DNA of 64,000 nucleotides, taken from assembly GCF_024433635.1 (NCBI RefSeq), contig NZ_WNJZ01000001.1:124001-188000 (forward strand), in the 5' to 3' direction. The DNA is from Ruminococcus sp. zg-924 (GTDB lineage: Bacteria > Bacillota > Clostridia > Oscillospirales > Acutalibacteraceae). Under the pieces are notes generated by a model that saw only the letters and a list, made by a program, of their open reading frames with translations, searched no databases and was not told the DNA's origin. Shown here piece by piece: positions 43,256 to 51,940 of this stretch (positions are counted from its first letter, which is position 1; every line of letters begins with the position of its first letter). A program made the position numbers and the translations under genes.

Positions 43256-44500
43256 TTAATCTGTTTTTGTAACGTTGACAAGCGTTATTCTCTGCTCGCT
43301 TACATCAAGTATTTTGAAATTATAGCCGCAGAACTCAAACACCTCGCCGGCATCGGGAATTTTGCCGAGTTTTTCAAATATCCAGCCGCCAAGCGATACG
43401 CTCTCGCTGTCAAATTTGCTTTCCTTGATGTTTAGCAATGCCGACAAATCCTCAAGGCTTAAATCGCCCGACAACTCAAAGGTGCTGTCGTCAACCTTTT
43501 TATAGGACGCTTCAATTTCCTCGTCCTCGTCCCATATTTCGCCGACAAGCTCCTCTACAAGGTCCTCAACCGTAACTATGCCGAGAATACCGCCGTGGTC
43601 GTCTGTAACTAAGGCGAGGTTCTGGTGCTTGTGCTTCATATCACTGAGAACATACGATAGCTTTTTGTTTTTGTAAACATAGTAGGCAGGTTGTATAATC
43701 TCACGCAGGCTAACGCTTTCGCCGTTTGCAAGAGCTTCAAGATAATCCCTTGTGTACAGTATGCCGACAATGTTGTCTATGCTGTTTTCGTAAACGGGAA
43801 TTCGAGAATATCTTTCTTCAAATATAAGCTTTCTTATCTCGTTTTCGTTATCGTCAATGTCGATTGCCGTTAAATCTACTCTTGGAGTCAAAACCTCCTG
43901 TACTGTCTTTTCGTCAAAGTCGAGCGCTGATTTAACAAGCTCACGCTCTTGCTGTTCAAGAACGCCCTCCTCCTCAATGCTGTCAATTATGTATTTCAGC
44001 TCATCCTCAGTTACGCTCGGCGCTTTGTCACCCTTGCTTACAAGAGCGAGAGCCGCTTGTTTAAGCTTCATAAACAGGAAAACAATCGGAGATAAAACTG
44101 TCATAAGTATGCGCAGAATATTTGCGGTTGCCATTGCTATTGACTCTGCATTCTCCTTGGCTATGCATTTCGGCAAAATTTCGCCAAAGGTGAGTATTAT
44201 AAGCGTCAGCGCACCTGTGCTTATGGCGGCACCGGCATCGCCGAACAGGTTCATACATAAAACCGTTGCGATTGATGAACAGCCGATGTTTACAATATTG
44301 TTTCCTATTAATATTGTTGTCAGCGCATTGTCATAGTGCTGAGTTATATACACAACACCCTTGGCTCTTTTGTTGCCAAGTTCTGCGGCGTGGTTCATTC
44401 TTACTGTGTTTACGGTTGAAAATGCCGTTTCTGACGCTGAGAAGAACGCCGACAGCATAACGCAGATAAGAATGACTATTCCCATAATAATATTTCCCAA
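43256..44500 (-). CDS. CNNM/HlyC-CorC family membrane transporter
   Basis: About 414 residues from the TTG at 44500 (an ATG at 44485 is also possible). The order is the DUF21 membrane domain (MLSAFFSASETAFSTVN, IGNNIVNIGCSSIA), a tandem CBS pair (VLTPRVDLTAIDI ... VTDDHGGILGIVTVEDLVEELVG) and the C-terminal CorC_HlyC domain. Such proteins export Mg2+ or Co2+ with Na+; the older name is hemolysin C. GGGAG precedes the TTG. The promoter overlaps the non-coding gap to the divergent padR operon. Confidence 0.85.
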   Translation of the reverse strand: MGNIIMGIVILICVMLSAFFSASETAFSTVNTVRMNHAAELGNKRAKGVVYITQHYDNALTTILIGNNIVNIGCSSIATVLCMNLFGDAGAAISTGALTLIILTFGEILPKCIAKENAESIAMATANILRILMTVLSPIVFLFMKLKQAALALVSKGDKAPSVTEDELKYIIDSIEEEGVLEQQERELVKSALDFDEKTVQEVLTPRVDLTAIDIDDNENEIRKLIFEERYSRIPVYENSIDNIVGILYTRDYLEALANGESVSLREIIQPAYYVYKNKKLSYVLSDMKHKHQNLALVTDDHGGILGIVTVEDLVEELVGEIWDEDEEIEASYKKVDDSTFELSGDLSLEDLSALLNIKESKFDSESVSLGGWIFEKLGKIPDAGEVFEFCGYNFKILDVSEQRITLVNVTKTD

Positions 44501-44543
44501 GCTTGATACACTCCCAGTACAATAAGCATTGAATATTACCAAT

Positions 44544-44572
44544 ACTATATCAGAAAAAAGCCGTTTTGGCAA
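44544..44572 (-). promoter_or_regulatory. Promoter of the CNNM operon
   Basis: On the minus strand TTGCCA (44567-44572) and TATAGT (44544-44549) with a 17-bp spacer. Confidence 0.65.
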
Positions 44573-44611
44573 ATTTTATACAATGATTTTACAAAAAGTG
44601 GTTTTTGGCTA

Positions 44612-44642
44612 TTGACAAATGATACTACGTGTTATATAGTAT
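44612..44642 (+). promoter_or_regulatory. padR operon promoter with overlapping dyad
   Basis: TTGACA (44612-44617), 17 bp, TATAGT (44635-44640). The inverted pair ATACTA (44622-44627) and TAGTAT (44637-44642) spans the -10, as expected for autorepression by PadR. Confidence 0.75.
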
Positions 44643-44662
44643 AACGCAAGAGGTGGTATAAA

Positions 44663-44974
44663 ATGGATGTTCAGCTTAAACGTGGACTCCTTGAGATATG
44701 TGTGCTTGCTGCACTTGAAAAGGAGGACTCCTACGGCTACAAAATAATCAAAGATATTTCCTGCTGCATTAAAATTTCCGAATCCACTCTCTATCCGATT
44801 CTGAAAAGACTTGAAAGCAGCAAATGCCTTATAGTTTATTCGGTTGAGCATAACGGCAGACTGCGAAAGTATTACAGAATAACCGAAACCGGTAAGAATA
44901 GGATAAGCGAATTTTTAAACGAATGGCAGGATGTAATGAATGTCTATTACTTTATAAGGGAGGAGCACGAATAA
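44663..44974 (+). CDS. PadR-family transcriptional regulator
   Basis: A 103-residue winged-helix repressor. It begins MDVQLKRGLLEICVLAAL and includes EDSYGYKIIKDI, STLYPILKRLE and NGRLRKYYRITETGK, the standard PadR core of the short subfamily. It heads a three-gene operon with a DUF1700 and a DUF4097 protein, a combination common in Firmicutes and thought to respond to envelope or antibiotic stress. A dyad over its own promoter suggests autoregulation. RBS AAGAGGTGG. Confidence 0.9.
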   Translation: MDVQLKRGLLEICVLAALEKEDSYGYKIIKDISCCIKISESTLYPILKRLESSKCLIVYSVEHNGRLRKYYRITETGKNRISEFLNEWQDVMNVYYFIREEHE

Positions 44975-45528
44975 TGACGAAGGGTGAATTTTTGCATGAA
45001 TTAAGGGTCAGGCTTGCCGTCTTGCCTGAGGATGACATTGACAGAACGGTATATTACTACGGCGAAATCATTGACGATATGACCGAGGACGGAAAAACTG
45101 AGCAAGAGGCGATAGAGGAGCTTGAAAGTGTTGACGAGATAGCGCAGAGGATAATATCCGAAACGCCGAACAGGGTTCATATGCAGAATACTCGGCAGGT
45201 TGTTGAGGAGAAAAGACCGAAAACCGGCGTGGTTATACTTATTTTGCTTATAGTGCTGTTTCCGCTGTGGATAGGTCTGTTCATTGCCGCATGGGCAATT
45301 GCAATAGCCTTTTTTGCCGGAAGCGGTTCGTGTATACTGGCAGGCATATGTGGAATACCCGTATCGTTCCTGCTTATGGCGGACGGAATGGTGATAAAGG
45401 GAGTATTTGCCCTTGGTACCTGTGTTTTTTCAGCAGGATTCGGAATTATCTGGCTTATTGGAAACATTTATTACACAAAGGCTCTTGTAAAGTTTATAGG
45501 CTTTATTTGCAGAAGGGCGTCATTCTGA
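44974..45528 (+). CDS. DUF1700 (HAAS-domain) membrane protein
   Basis: A 184-residue protein. The N-terminal cytoplasmic helical domain MTKGEFLHELRVRLAVLPEDD and EDGKTEQEAIEELES is the HAAS/DUF1700 signature; about four hydrophobic segments follow (about 75-180). HAAS proteins are usually partners of PadR regulators and are thought to pass membrane signals to them. The ATG shares one base with the padR stop (TAATG), so translation is coupled. Confidence 0.85.
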   Translation: MTKGEFLHELRVRLAVLPEDDIDRTVYYYGEIIDDMTEDGKTEQEAIEELESVDEIAQRIISETPNRVHMQNTRQVVEEKRPKTGVVILILLIVLFPLWIGLFIAAWAIAIAFFAGSGSCILAGICGIPVSFLLMADGMVIKGVFALGTCVFSAGFGIIWLIGNIYYTKALVKFIGFICRRASF

Positions 45529-45543
45529 GGGGAGGAATAACAA

Positions 45544-46485
45544 ATGAAAAAGACAAGAAATATATTTATAATAGTAGCAGTTGCGCTTATGTTTGCGGGA
45601 ATTATTATCTGCGCCGTATCTTTTTCAATGTCCGGCTTTAATTTTTCCGAATTCAGCACGTCTCTTGTGGGTAAGGAGGTAAAAGAAATGAAGGCAGACT
45701 TTAAAAATGAATTCAGCAATCTGACACTGAACACAGTGGACAGGAAAATTGATTTTCAAAAATCAGATGACGATATGATACATTTTGAATACACTGAAAA
45801 CGAAAAGCGAAAAATTGAGATAAGTGAGAGCAACGGCACTCTTTCACTTACAGAGCACACACATTACAAGTGGTACGATTATTTCTTTAGTTTTGATAAT
45901 GGCAATAAGCTCACAGTTAAGCTTCCCGCCGAAATAAACGCAAGCATAAGCGTTGACAACAGAAACGGAAAAATCACGTTCAGCGGCATAAATGTTAAAG
46001 ACGATGTAAAACTGCACACTTCAAACGGAGAAATCAGCTTTTCAGACGATGAAATTGAAGGTGAGTTAATCGCACAAATAAGCAACGGCAGAGTAAATAT
46101 AAGCAACCTTGACGTTAAGGGGAATGTCGAGCTGAAAACGAGCAACGGTGAAGTTTCGTTACAGGATTTTGACAGCTCAAGCCGATTGAATATAAAAACA
46201 AGCAACGGAAAGGTGTATCTTAACAAGGCTGAGGCTGAGGAAATATCAATGGAATCGAGTAACGGAAAGATAGAGTTCTGGGATACAGATGTGACTAAAT
46301 CAATCTCGGCAAAGACAATCAACGGCAAAATCGAGGGTACGCTCATTGGCAAGGAAGGCGATTATAATATTACAGCTGAAACCAGCAGCAACAATAGCTG
46401 TAATTTGCCAATGACAGGCAACGGCGGCAAGACTGCTTACTTTAAGACCTCAAACGGAAATATTGAAGTTTCGTATGTGCAGTAA
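45544..46485 (+). CDS. DUF4097-type beta-repeat protein
   Basis: A 313-residue protein with one N-terminal membrane segment (about 8-28) and an outer domain made of repeated S-N-G turns (HTSNGEISF, QISNGRVNI, KTSNGEVSL, KTSNGKVYL, ESSNGKIEF, KTINGKIEG), the right-handed beta-solenoid pattern of DUF4097. It is the last gene of the PadR operon, probably the effector or sensor at the cell surface. RBS GGGGAGGAA. Confidence 0.85.
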   Translation: MKKTRNIFIIVAVALMFAGIIICAVSFSMSGFNFSEFSTSLVGKEVKEMKADFKNEFSNLTLNTVDRKIDFQKSDDDMIHFEYTENEKRKIEISESNGTLSLTEHTHYKWYDYFFSFDNGNKLTVKLPAEINASISVDNRNGKITFSGINVKDDVKLHTSNGEISFSDDEIEGELIAQISNGRVNISNLDVKGNVELKTSNGEVSLQDFDSSSRLNIKTSNGKVYLNKAEAEEISMESSNGKIEFWDTDVTKSISAKTINGKIEGTLIGKEGDYNITAETSSNNSCNLPMTGNGGKTAYFKTSNGNIEVSYVQ

Positions 46486-46688
46486 CATAATTACAAAGTT
46501 AGAGTAATATATATATGTGTGCCGCACAGCTTTCCTTGTTAATGAGAGGTGGCTGCGTTTTAAGTCTGTAATTTTGCAACCGTAAATTACCAAATTGTTA
46601 AAATGAACAAAAAAACCTGCTTAAGAAGCAATATTGGACGGTAAAATGCAAGTTTTAAAAAAAATCTTGCAAAATTATATAAAAAGGG
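46486..46688. other. Non-coding gap with dispersed repeat copy B
   Basis: No gene is seen. A dispersed repeat copy lies at 46535-46555 (see 27933-27953), and an AT-rich tract leads into the glnA promoter. No convincing terminator for the preceding operon is visible. Confidence 0.5.
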
Positions 46689-46717
46689 TTGACAAACTCA
46701 ATTTTATGATATATACT
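46689..46717 (+). promoter_or_regulatory. Promoter of the type III glutamine synthetase gene
   Basis: A consensus -35 TTGACA (46689-46694), 17-bp spacer and TATACT (46712-46717). The start is expected near 46724. Confidence 0.8.
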
Positions 46718-46738
46718 AAGGCACAGAAACACAGCAAA

Positions 46739-46781
46739 GGCGCTGAGGGAAGTTAGTCCTTCAGCGCCCTTGTCGTTTTTT
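46739..46781 (+). terminator. Leader terminator before glutamine synthetase
   Basis: GGCGCTGA (46739-46746) pairs with TCAGCGCC (46761-46768), extended by GG/CC, followed by GTCGTTTTTT. It sits inside the leader between the promoter and start codon, so transcription must pass it, which points to attenuation control. Confidence 0.8.
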
Positions 46782-46815
46782 AGACAATTTTTAAACAGGA
46801 TAGGAGAGTTTTAAA

Positions 46816-48915
46816 ATGTCAAATGTAGTAAATGTTCCTGAAATTTTCGGAAGTCTTGTTTTTGATGACGCTACTATGAAAGAGCGTTTGCCAAAGCAGA
46901 CCTATAAGGCTTTGAAAAAGACAATTCAAGACGGCGACGTTCTTGACCTTAACGTAGCTAACATCGTAGCTAACGCTATGAAAGACTGGGCAGTAGAAAA
47001 GGGCGCAACCCACTACACCCATTGGTTCCAGCCTATGACAGGCATCACCGCAGAAAAGCATGACAGCTTTATTAACCCGACTGATGACGGCAAGGTTATT
47101 ATGGAGTTTTCGGGCAAAGAGCTTATCAAGGGCGAGCCTGATGCGTCTTCTTTCCCGTCAGGCGGTATAAGAGCCACATTTGAGGCGAGAGGCTACACAG
47201 CTTGGGACCCAACCTCATATGCCTTTATTAAAGACGGCACACTTTGTATACCAACAGCTTTCTGTTCATATACGGGCGAGGTATTAGACAAGAAAACTCC
47301 TCTTCTTCGTTCAATGGAGAGAATCAGCGCCGAGGCTTTGAGAGTATTAAGGCTTTTCGGCGATACAGAAACAACAAGAGTTGTTACAACAGTTGGCCCG
47401 GAGCAGGAGTACTTCCTTATTGATAAGGAGCTTTATCTTGAAAGAAAAGACCTTATTTACACAGGCAGAACACTTTTCGGCGCAAAGGCACCAAAGGGAC
47501 AGGAGCTTGAGGACCACTACTTCGGTGCTATCAGACCGAGGGTAGTTGAGTTTATGGCTGACCTCGACAAAGAGCTTTGGAAGCTTGGAATTCTTGCAAA
47601 GACAAAGCACAACGAGGTTGCTCCGGCTCAGCATGAGCTTGCCCCAATCTTTACAACAACAAACCTTGCAACTGACCACAACCAGCTTACAATGGAAATT
47701 ATGAAGAAAACAGCCGAGAAACACGGTCTTGTTTGTCTTCTCCACGAGAAGCCGTTTGCAGGCGTTAACGGCAGTGGTAAGCACAATAACTGGTCAATTT
47801 CAACCAATACAGGTAAAAACCTCCTTGACCCTGGTAAAAATCCGGCAGATAACATTCAGTTCCAGCTTTTCCTTGCTGCTGTTATCAAGGGTGTTGACGA
47901 ATATCAGGATCTTCTCAGAGTTTCTGTTGCAAGCGCAGGCAACGACCACCGCCTTGGCGCTAATGAAGCTCCTCCGGCTATTATTTCAATGTTCCTTGGC
48001 GACGAGCTTCAGGCTATTGTTGATTCAATCGTTGGCGGCACAGAATATTCATCAGGCAAGGCTCCGAAAATGCAGCTTGGCTCAAATGTTCTTCCTGATT
48101 TCACTAAGGATACAACAGACAGAAACCGTACATCACCGTTTGCCTTCACAGGCAACAAGTTCGAGTTCCGTATGCTTGGTTCGGCTCTTAACATTGCTTG
48201 CCCGAACATTATGCTCAACACAATAGTTGCTGAGGAGCTTGCAGAGTTTTCAGATGAGCTTGAAAAGGCTGACGATTTCGACAGCGCTGTTAGGGCTATT
48301 ATTAAAAAGACTCTTACAGAGCATAAGAGAATTATATTCAACGGCGACGGCTATGACGAGCAGTGGGTTGTTGAGGCAGAGAAGAGAGGACTTTCAAACC
48401 TGCGTTCAACACCGGAGGCTCTTAAGAAATATCTTACAAAGAAGAATGTTGAGCTGTTTGTAAAGCACAATGTTTATTCTGAGGTTGAACTCCAGTCAAG
48501 ATATGAGATTCAGCTTGAGAACTACTCAAAGATTATCAACATTGAAGCTGAAACAATGCTTGATATGGCTAAGAAGGATATTCTTCCGTCTGTATCAGCA
48601 TTTGTCAGAGAGCTTGCTGACACAGCGCTATCCAAGAAGGCTCTTTCCGATACTATCCCGTGCGATGTAGAGGTTGAGCTTGCAGAAAAACTTTCAAGAC
48701 TGCTTTCATGCTTTGCAAAGAAGATTACAGCTCTTGAAGAGTCTCTTATCAAGGCTAAGGACGTTGAGGGTGCGCAGGAGCTGGCTGATTATTACCAGCA
48801 GGTTGTATTTGCTGCAATGTCAGAGCTAAGAGCTGTTGGCGATGAGATGGAGGTCAATGTATCTGCTGAGTACTGGCCGTATCCTTCATACGGCGATATG
48901 CTGTTCAGCGTTTGA
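46816..48915 (+). CDS. glnN: Type III glutamine synthetase
   Basis: A 699-residue enzyme forming glutamine from glutamate, ammonia and ATP. The length is that of the GSIII class (GlnN), far longer than GSI. Class features: [12 protein letters not shown] at the start, [10 protein letters not shown] with metal-binding Glu, [14 protein letters not shown], and [14 protein letters not shown]. It lies upstream of the Amt-PII gene, forming a nitrogen-assimilation unit. A promoter and leader terminator upstream indicate regulated expression. RBS TAGGAGAG. Confidence 0.95.
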   Translation: MSNVVNVPEIFGSLVFDDATMKERLPKQTYKALKKTIQDGDVLDLNVANIVANAMKDWAVEKGATHYTHWFQPMTGITAEKHDSFINPTDDGKVIMEFSGKELIKGEPDASSFPSGGIRATFEARGYTAWDPTSYAFIKDGTLCIPTAFCSYTGEVLDKKTPLLRSMERISAEALRVLRLFGDTETTRVVTTVGPEQEYFLIDKELYLERKDLIYTGRTLFGAKAPKGQELEDHYFGAIRPRVVEFMADLDKELWKLGILAKTKHNEVAPAQHELAPIFTTTNLATDHNQLTMEIMKKTAEKHGLVCLLHEKPFAGVNGSGKHNNWSISTNTGKNLLDPGKNPADNIQFQLFLAAVIKGVDEYQDLLRVSVASAGNDHRLGANEAPPAIISMFLGDELQAIVDSIVGGTEYSSGKAPKMQLGSNVLPDFTKDTTDRNRTSPFAFTGNKFEFRMLGSALNIACPNIMLNTIVAEELAEFSDELEKADDFDSAVRAIIKKTLTEHKRIIFNGDGYDEQWVVEAEKRGLSNLRSTPEALKKYLTKKNVELFVKHNVYSEVELQSRYEIQLENYSKIINIEAETMLDMAKKDILPSVSAFVRELADTALSKKALSDTIPCDVEVELAEKLSRLLSCFAKKITALEESLIKAKDVEGAQELADYYQQVVFAAMSELRAVGDEMEVNVSAEYWPYPSYGDMLFSV

Positions 48916-48942
48916 TAAATTTTTTAATTATTACTTAGGCAC

Positions 48943-48997
48943 AAAGGCGTGTAACGGGTTTTTAAACGAAGGCTCGATTATACGCCTTTATCTTTTT
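48943..48997 (+). terminator. Terminator/attenuator between glnN and amt
   Basis: A 12-bp stem (48943-48954 with 48978-48989) with a long 23-nt loop is followed by ATCTTTTT. The start AGGCACAAAGGCG recalls the glnN leader (AGGCACA ... AAAGGCG), suggesting shared control. Confidence 0.65.
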
Positions 48998-49022
48998 ACA
49001 ATTATTCAGGAGGGAATTAATA

Positions 49023-50744
49023 ATGGATAATGTATTAAATGCCGTAAACTCCGTTATCTTCGGTACAGAAGGTGTATGGTTTTTAATCGGCGCAGCACTT
49101 GTTTTCTTTATGCAATGCGGTTTTGCAATGGTTGAAACAGGCTTTACAAGAGCCAAAAATGCAGCAAACATCATAATGAAGAACCTTATGGACTTCTGTA
49201 TAGGTACTGTGGTGTTTATGGTTTTGGGATTCGGCCTTATGATGGGTGAGGATGCACTGTTTGGTCTTGTAGGTATTCCAAACCTTGACCTTTTCACAAA
49301 CTTTGCTGAATTCCCGTGGCACAACTTCGTGTTCAATATGGTATTCTGCGCAACAGCTGCAACAATTGTTTCCGGTGCTATGGCAGAAAGAACAAAGTTT
49401 ATTTCTTACTGCATTTACAGCGGTATTATCAGCTTGGTTGTTTACCCGATTGAAGCTCACTGGGTATGGGGCGGCGGCTGGCTTGCACAGCTCGGCTTCC
49501 TTGATTTCGCCGGTTCTGCTGCCATTCATACTGTCGGCGGTGTATCTGCTCTTATCGGTGCAATCATTCTTGGACCCCGTATTGGTAAGTACGGCAAAAA
49601 CGGTAAGGTAAACGCTATTCCGGGTCACAGCCTTACACTTGGCGCACTCGGTGTATTCATTCTTTGGTTCGGCTGGTACGGCTTCAACGGCGCTGCTGCC
49701 GGTAACACTGATTACCTCGGTCAGATATTCCTTACAACAACAATATCTCCTGCTGTTGCAACCTGTGCAACAATGATATTTACATGGATTAAGAACGGTA
49801 AGCCGGACGTTTCAATGTCACTTAACGGCTCACTTGCAGGTCTTGTTGCAATCACAGCTCCTTGTGCAGATACTGACGCCATCGGAGCCGCAATCATTGG
49901 TCTTGTAGCCGGTATTCTCGTTGTAGTTGCAGTTGAATTTATCGACATCAAGCTCAAGATAGATGACCCTGTCGGCGCTGTTGCAGTTCACGGTGTAAAC
50001 GGTGTTTGGGGTACTCTTGCAGTAGGTCTTTTCGCAACAGGCAACGGTCAAAACGGCGTCAAAGGCTTGTTCTACGGCGGCGGCTTCAGACAGCTTGGTA
50101 TTCAGTTTTTGGGTATTGTCAGCATCATCGCATTTGTAGCAGTTTGTATGATTATAACCTTCAAGGCTATTAAGCACACGGTTGGTTTGAGAGCTTCTAA
50201 AGAGGAAGAAATTGCAGGTCTTGATTCAACAGAGCACGGTCTTGCAAGCTCCTATGCAGACTTTATGCCGGCGTCACTTCCGCTGAGCGCGTCTAACTTT
50301 ACAGACGGTGAGGTTGCGGCTCCTGTGACAGCTGCTGTTCCGGTACACGTTAATAACGAGGGTGTATATAGCAACCCCGACGGCAAAAAGCTTACTAAGA
50401 TTGACATCATATGTAAGCAGAGTAAATTTGACGAGCTTAAGAACGCTCTTAACGCAATCGGCGTAACCGGTATGACAGTAACACAGGTTCTCGGCTGCGG
50501 CGTTCAGAAGGGTAAGCCTGAGTTCTACCGTGGTGTTCCTGTTGAGGTTAACCTTCTTCCGAAGGTACAGGTTGAAATCGTTGTATGCTCTGTTCCTGTT
50601 AAGCAGGTTATTGATACAGCAGTTAAGGCTCTGTACACAGGTCATATCGGCGACGGTAAAATCTTCGTATATGAGGTATTGGACGTAGTTAAGGTTCGTA
50701 CCGGTGAATCCGGCGGCGAAGCTCTGGTTGATCCGGAGGATTGA
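49023..50744 (+). CDS. amt: Ammonium transporter fused to a PII signal domain
   Basis: A 573-residue fusion. Residues 1 to about 400 form the Amt channel (MQCGFAMVETGFTRAKNA, AHWVWGGGWL, GFLDFAGSAAIHTVGG, VHGVNGVWGTLAVGLFA). After a linker comes a PII (GlnK-like) domain (about 455-570): KIDIICKQSKFDELKNALN, FYRGVPVEVNLLPKVQVE and GHIGDGKIFVYEV with VRTGE. The ATP-binding loop GDGKIF is present, but the T-loop position that is Tyr51 in uridylylated PII is not Tyr here (GVPVEV). The fused PII probably gates the channel directly in response to nitrogen and ATP/ADP state. RBS AGGAGGGA. Confidence 0.9.
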   Translation: MDNVLNAVNSVIFGTEGVWFLIGAALVFFMQCGFAMVETGFTRAKNAANIIMKNLMDFCIGTVVFMVLGFGLMMGEDALFGLVGIPNLDLFTNFAEFPWHNFVFNMVFCATAATIVSGAMAERTKFISYCIYSGIISLVVYPIEAHWVWGGGWLAQLGFLDFAGSAAIHTVGGVSALIGAIILGPRIGKYGKNGKVNAIPGHSLTLGALGVFILWFGWYGFNGAAAGNTDYLGQIFLTTTISPAVATCATMIFTWIKNGKPDVSMSLNGSLAGLVAITAPCADTDAIGAAIIGLVAGILVVVAVEFIDIKLKIDDPVGAVAVHGVNGVWGTLAVGLFATGNGQNGVKGLFYGGGFRQLGIQFLGIVSIIAFVAVCMIITFKAIKHTVGLRASKEEEIAGLDSTEHGLASSYADFMPASLPLSASNFTDGEVAAPVTAAVPVHVNNEGVYSNPDGKKLTKIDIICKQSKFDELKNALNAIGVTGMTVTQVLGCGVQKGKPEFYRGVPVEVNLLPKVQVEIVVCSVPVKQVIDTAVKALYTGHIGDGKIFVYEVLDVVKVRTGESGGEALVDPED

Positions 50745-50773
50745 TAAGCCCTATCCTTTTTAATTCACATAAC

Positions 50774-50812
50774 AAGAAAAAGTCCCGAGGGAAACCTCGG
50801 GGCTTTTTCTTG
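50774..50812. terminator. Terminator between amt and mazF
   Basis: AAGAAAAAGTCCCGAGG pairs with CCTCGGGGCTTTTTCTT around GAAA. Because of A and T flanks it can serve both converging genes. Confidence 0.9.
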
Positions 50813-50851
50813 CGCCGCTTTTCTGTTACAGTTACATAACTCTGATTCGGG

Positions 50852-51202
50852 TTATGTAGTTCCCAAGCCGAAGCTTATTGAAATTGCTTTGTCCACCTCG
50901 TTCATTGACTCGTCCTCAAGTGTGCCCATTTTCTCCTTTAGCCTGCGCTTGTCGATGGTGCGTATCTGCTCAAGCAGAACAACGCTGTCCTTAAGCAGTC
51001 CGCTCTGGTCGGCGCACAGCATAATGTGGGTCGGTAGGTTTGCTTTTGACTGGCGGCTTGTTATTGCGGCGGCTATTACTGTCGGACTGAATTTGTTGCC
51101 TACATCGTTCTGTACTATAAGCACAGGGCGAATTCCGCCCTGCTCTGAGCCAACAACAGGGCTCAAGTCGGCATAATATATATCTCCTCGTTTAATGTTC
51201 AA
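50852..51202 (-). CDS. ndoA: MazF/PemK-type endoribonuclease toxin
   Basis: About 117 residues of the MazF/EndoA family, an mRNA interferase. Motifs: [13 protein letters not shown] with the catalytic Arg, [11 protein letters not shown], and [17 protein letters not shown] with the catalytic Thr, closing with [10 protein letters not shown]. The start may be TTG at 51202 or GTG at 51211; the latter has GGAG only 1 nt away. In Bacillus an antitoxin gene precedes ndoA; here the 165-nt gap to aroK has none. Confidence 0.85.
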   Translation of the reverse strand: MNIKRGDIYYADLSPVVGSEQGGIRPVLIVQNDVGNKFSPTVIAAAITSRQSKANLPTHIMLCADQSGLLKDSVVLLEQIRTIDKRRLKEKMGTLEDESMNEVDKAISISFGLGTT

Positions 51203-51229
51203 TTTTTCCACGCTCCGAGATTTTGTTTT

Positions 51230-51260
51230 GGGTAATTATCATTTCTTTGAATGATTACCC
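51230..51260 (-). promoter_or_regulatory. Inverted repeat upstream of mazF
   Basis: GGGTAATTATCATT and AATGATTACCC form an imperfect hairpin or operator about 25 nt before the toxin gene. Confidence 0.45.
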
Positions 51261-51345
51261 TTCGCTACTATTTTTGTCTTATAACTTTTTATTTATTCAA
51301 CCCATTACATAATATTACTTTGCGTGGAAATTTGATACAAAAGAA

Positions 51346-51387
51346 AACCACAGTAAGACTGCGGTTATGTAATGCCTTACTGCGGTT
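51346..51387 (-). terminator. aroK terminator
   Basis: On the minus strand AACCGCAGTAAG pairs with CTTACTGTGGTT (one wobble), then TTCTTTTG. It overlaps the 3' end of aroK. Confidence 0.7.
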
Positions 51388-51928
51388 TATTTGCTTTTTT
51401 GTGTCTGTGCTTTTTCGGAAGCTTTAATATCTCAATAATTTTATCGGCTGTTGCCCCCGGTCCTTTGCCGGGGCGAATAACAAAGCGAGCGGCGTTCATA
51501 TAAAGCGGTTCACGCTTGTTGTAAAGCTCTGCCATCGCCTCGTCCTTGTCAGGTCGCTGTAAAAGAGGACGTATTTTATCATTCCTCAGACGATACTTAA
51601 TATCCTCAAGCGGAACCGACAGATAAACTATCAAGGCGTTTTTTTCAAGCGCTTTTACGTTTCGCTCATAAATAAGCGAACCTCCGCCGGAGCTTATTAT
51701 ACAGTTCTCTCGGTTTGCAAGCTCTATGCACGCTTGATGCTCAAGGTCACGGAAATAATCCTCGCCGTGCCTGTCGAAAATTTCCTTGACAGTGCAGCCT
51801 TCCTTTTCTTCTATGTACCTATCCATATCAATGAAATCAAGATAGGTTTTTTTTGCTATAATTTTTCCTACTGTTGTTTTGCCGCAACCCATAAAGCCGC
51901 ACAGCACTATCGGTTTGGTTTGATTCAC
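51377..51928 (-). CDS. aroK: Shikimate kinase
   Basis: A 183-residue kinase phosphorylating shikimate in aromatic amino acid synthesis. Walker A GFMGCGKTTVGK (about 12-23), FIDMDRYIEEKEG with the shikimate-binding Asp, ISSGGGSL, and the lid RPLLQRP. The GTG start at 51928 follows AAGGTGG. It lies 12 nt after aroE, the preceding pathway step. The Lys/His-rich tail (KKHRHKKANK) is longer than in most family members. Confidence 0.9.
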   Translation of the reverse strand: MNQTKPIVLCGFMGCGKTTVGKIIAKKTYLDFIDMDRYIEEKEGCTVKEIFDRHGEDYFRDLEHQACIELANRENCIISSGGGSLIYERNVKALEKNALIVYLSVPLEDIKYRLRNDKIRPLLQRPDKDEAMAELYNKREPLYMNAARFVIRPGKGPGATADKIIEILKLPKKHRHKKANKPQ

Positions 51929-51940
51929 TTGTTTGCCACC

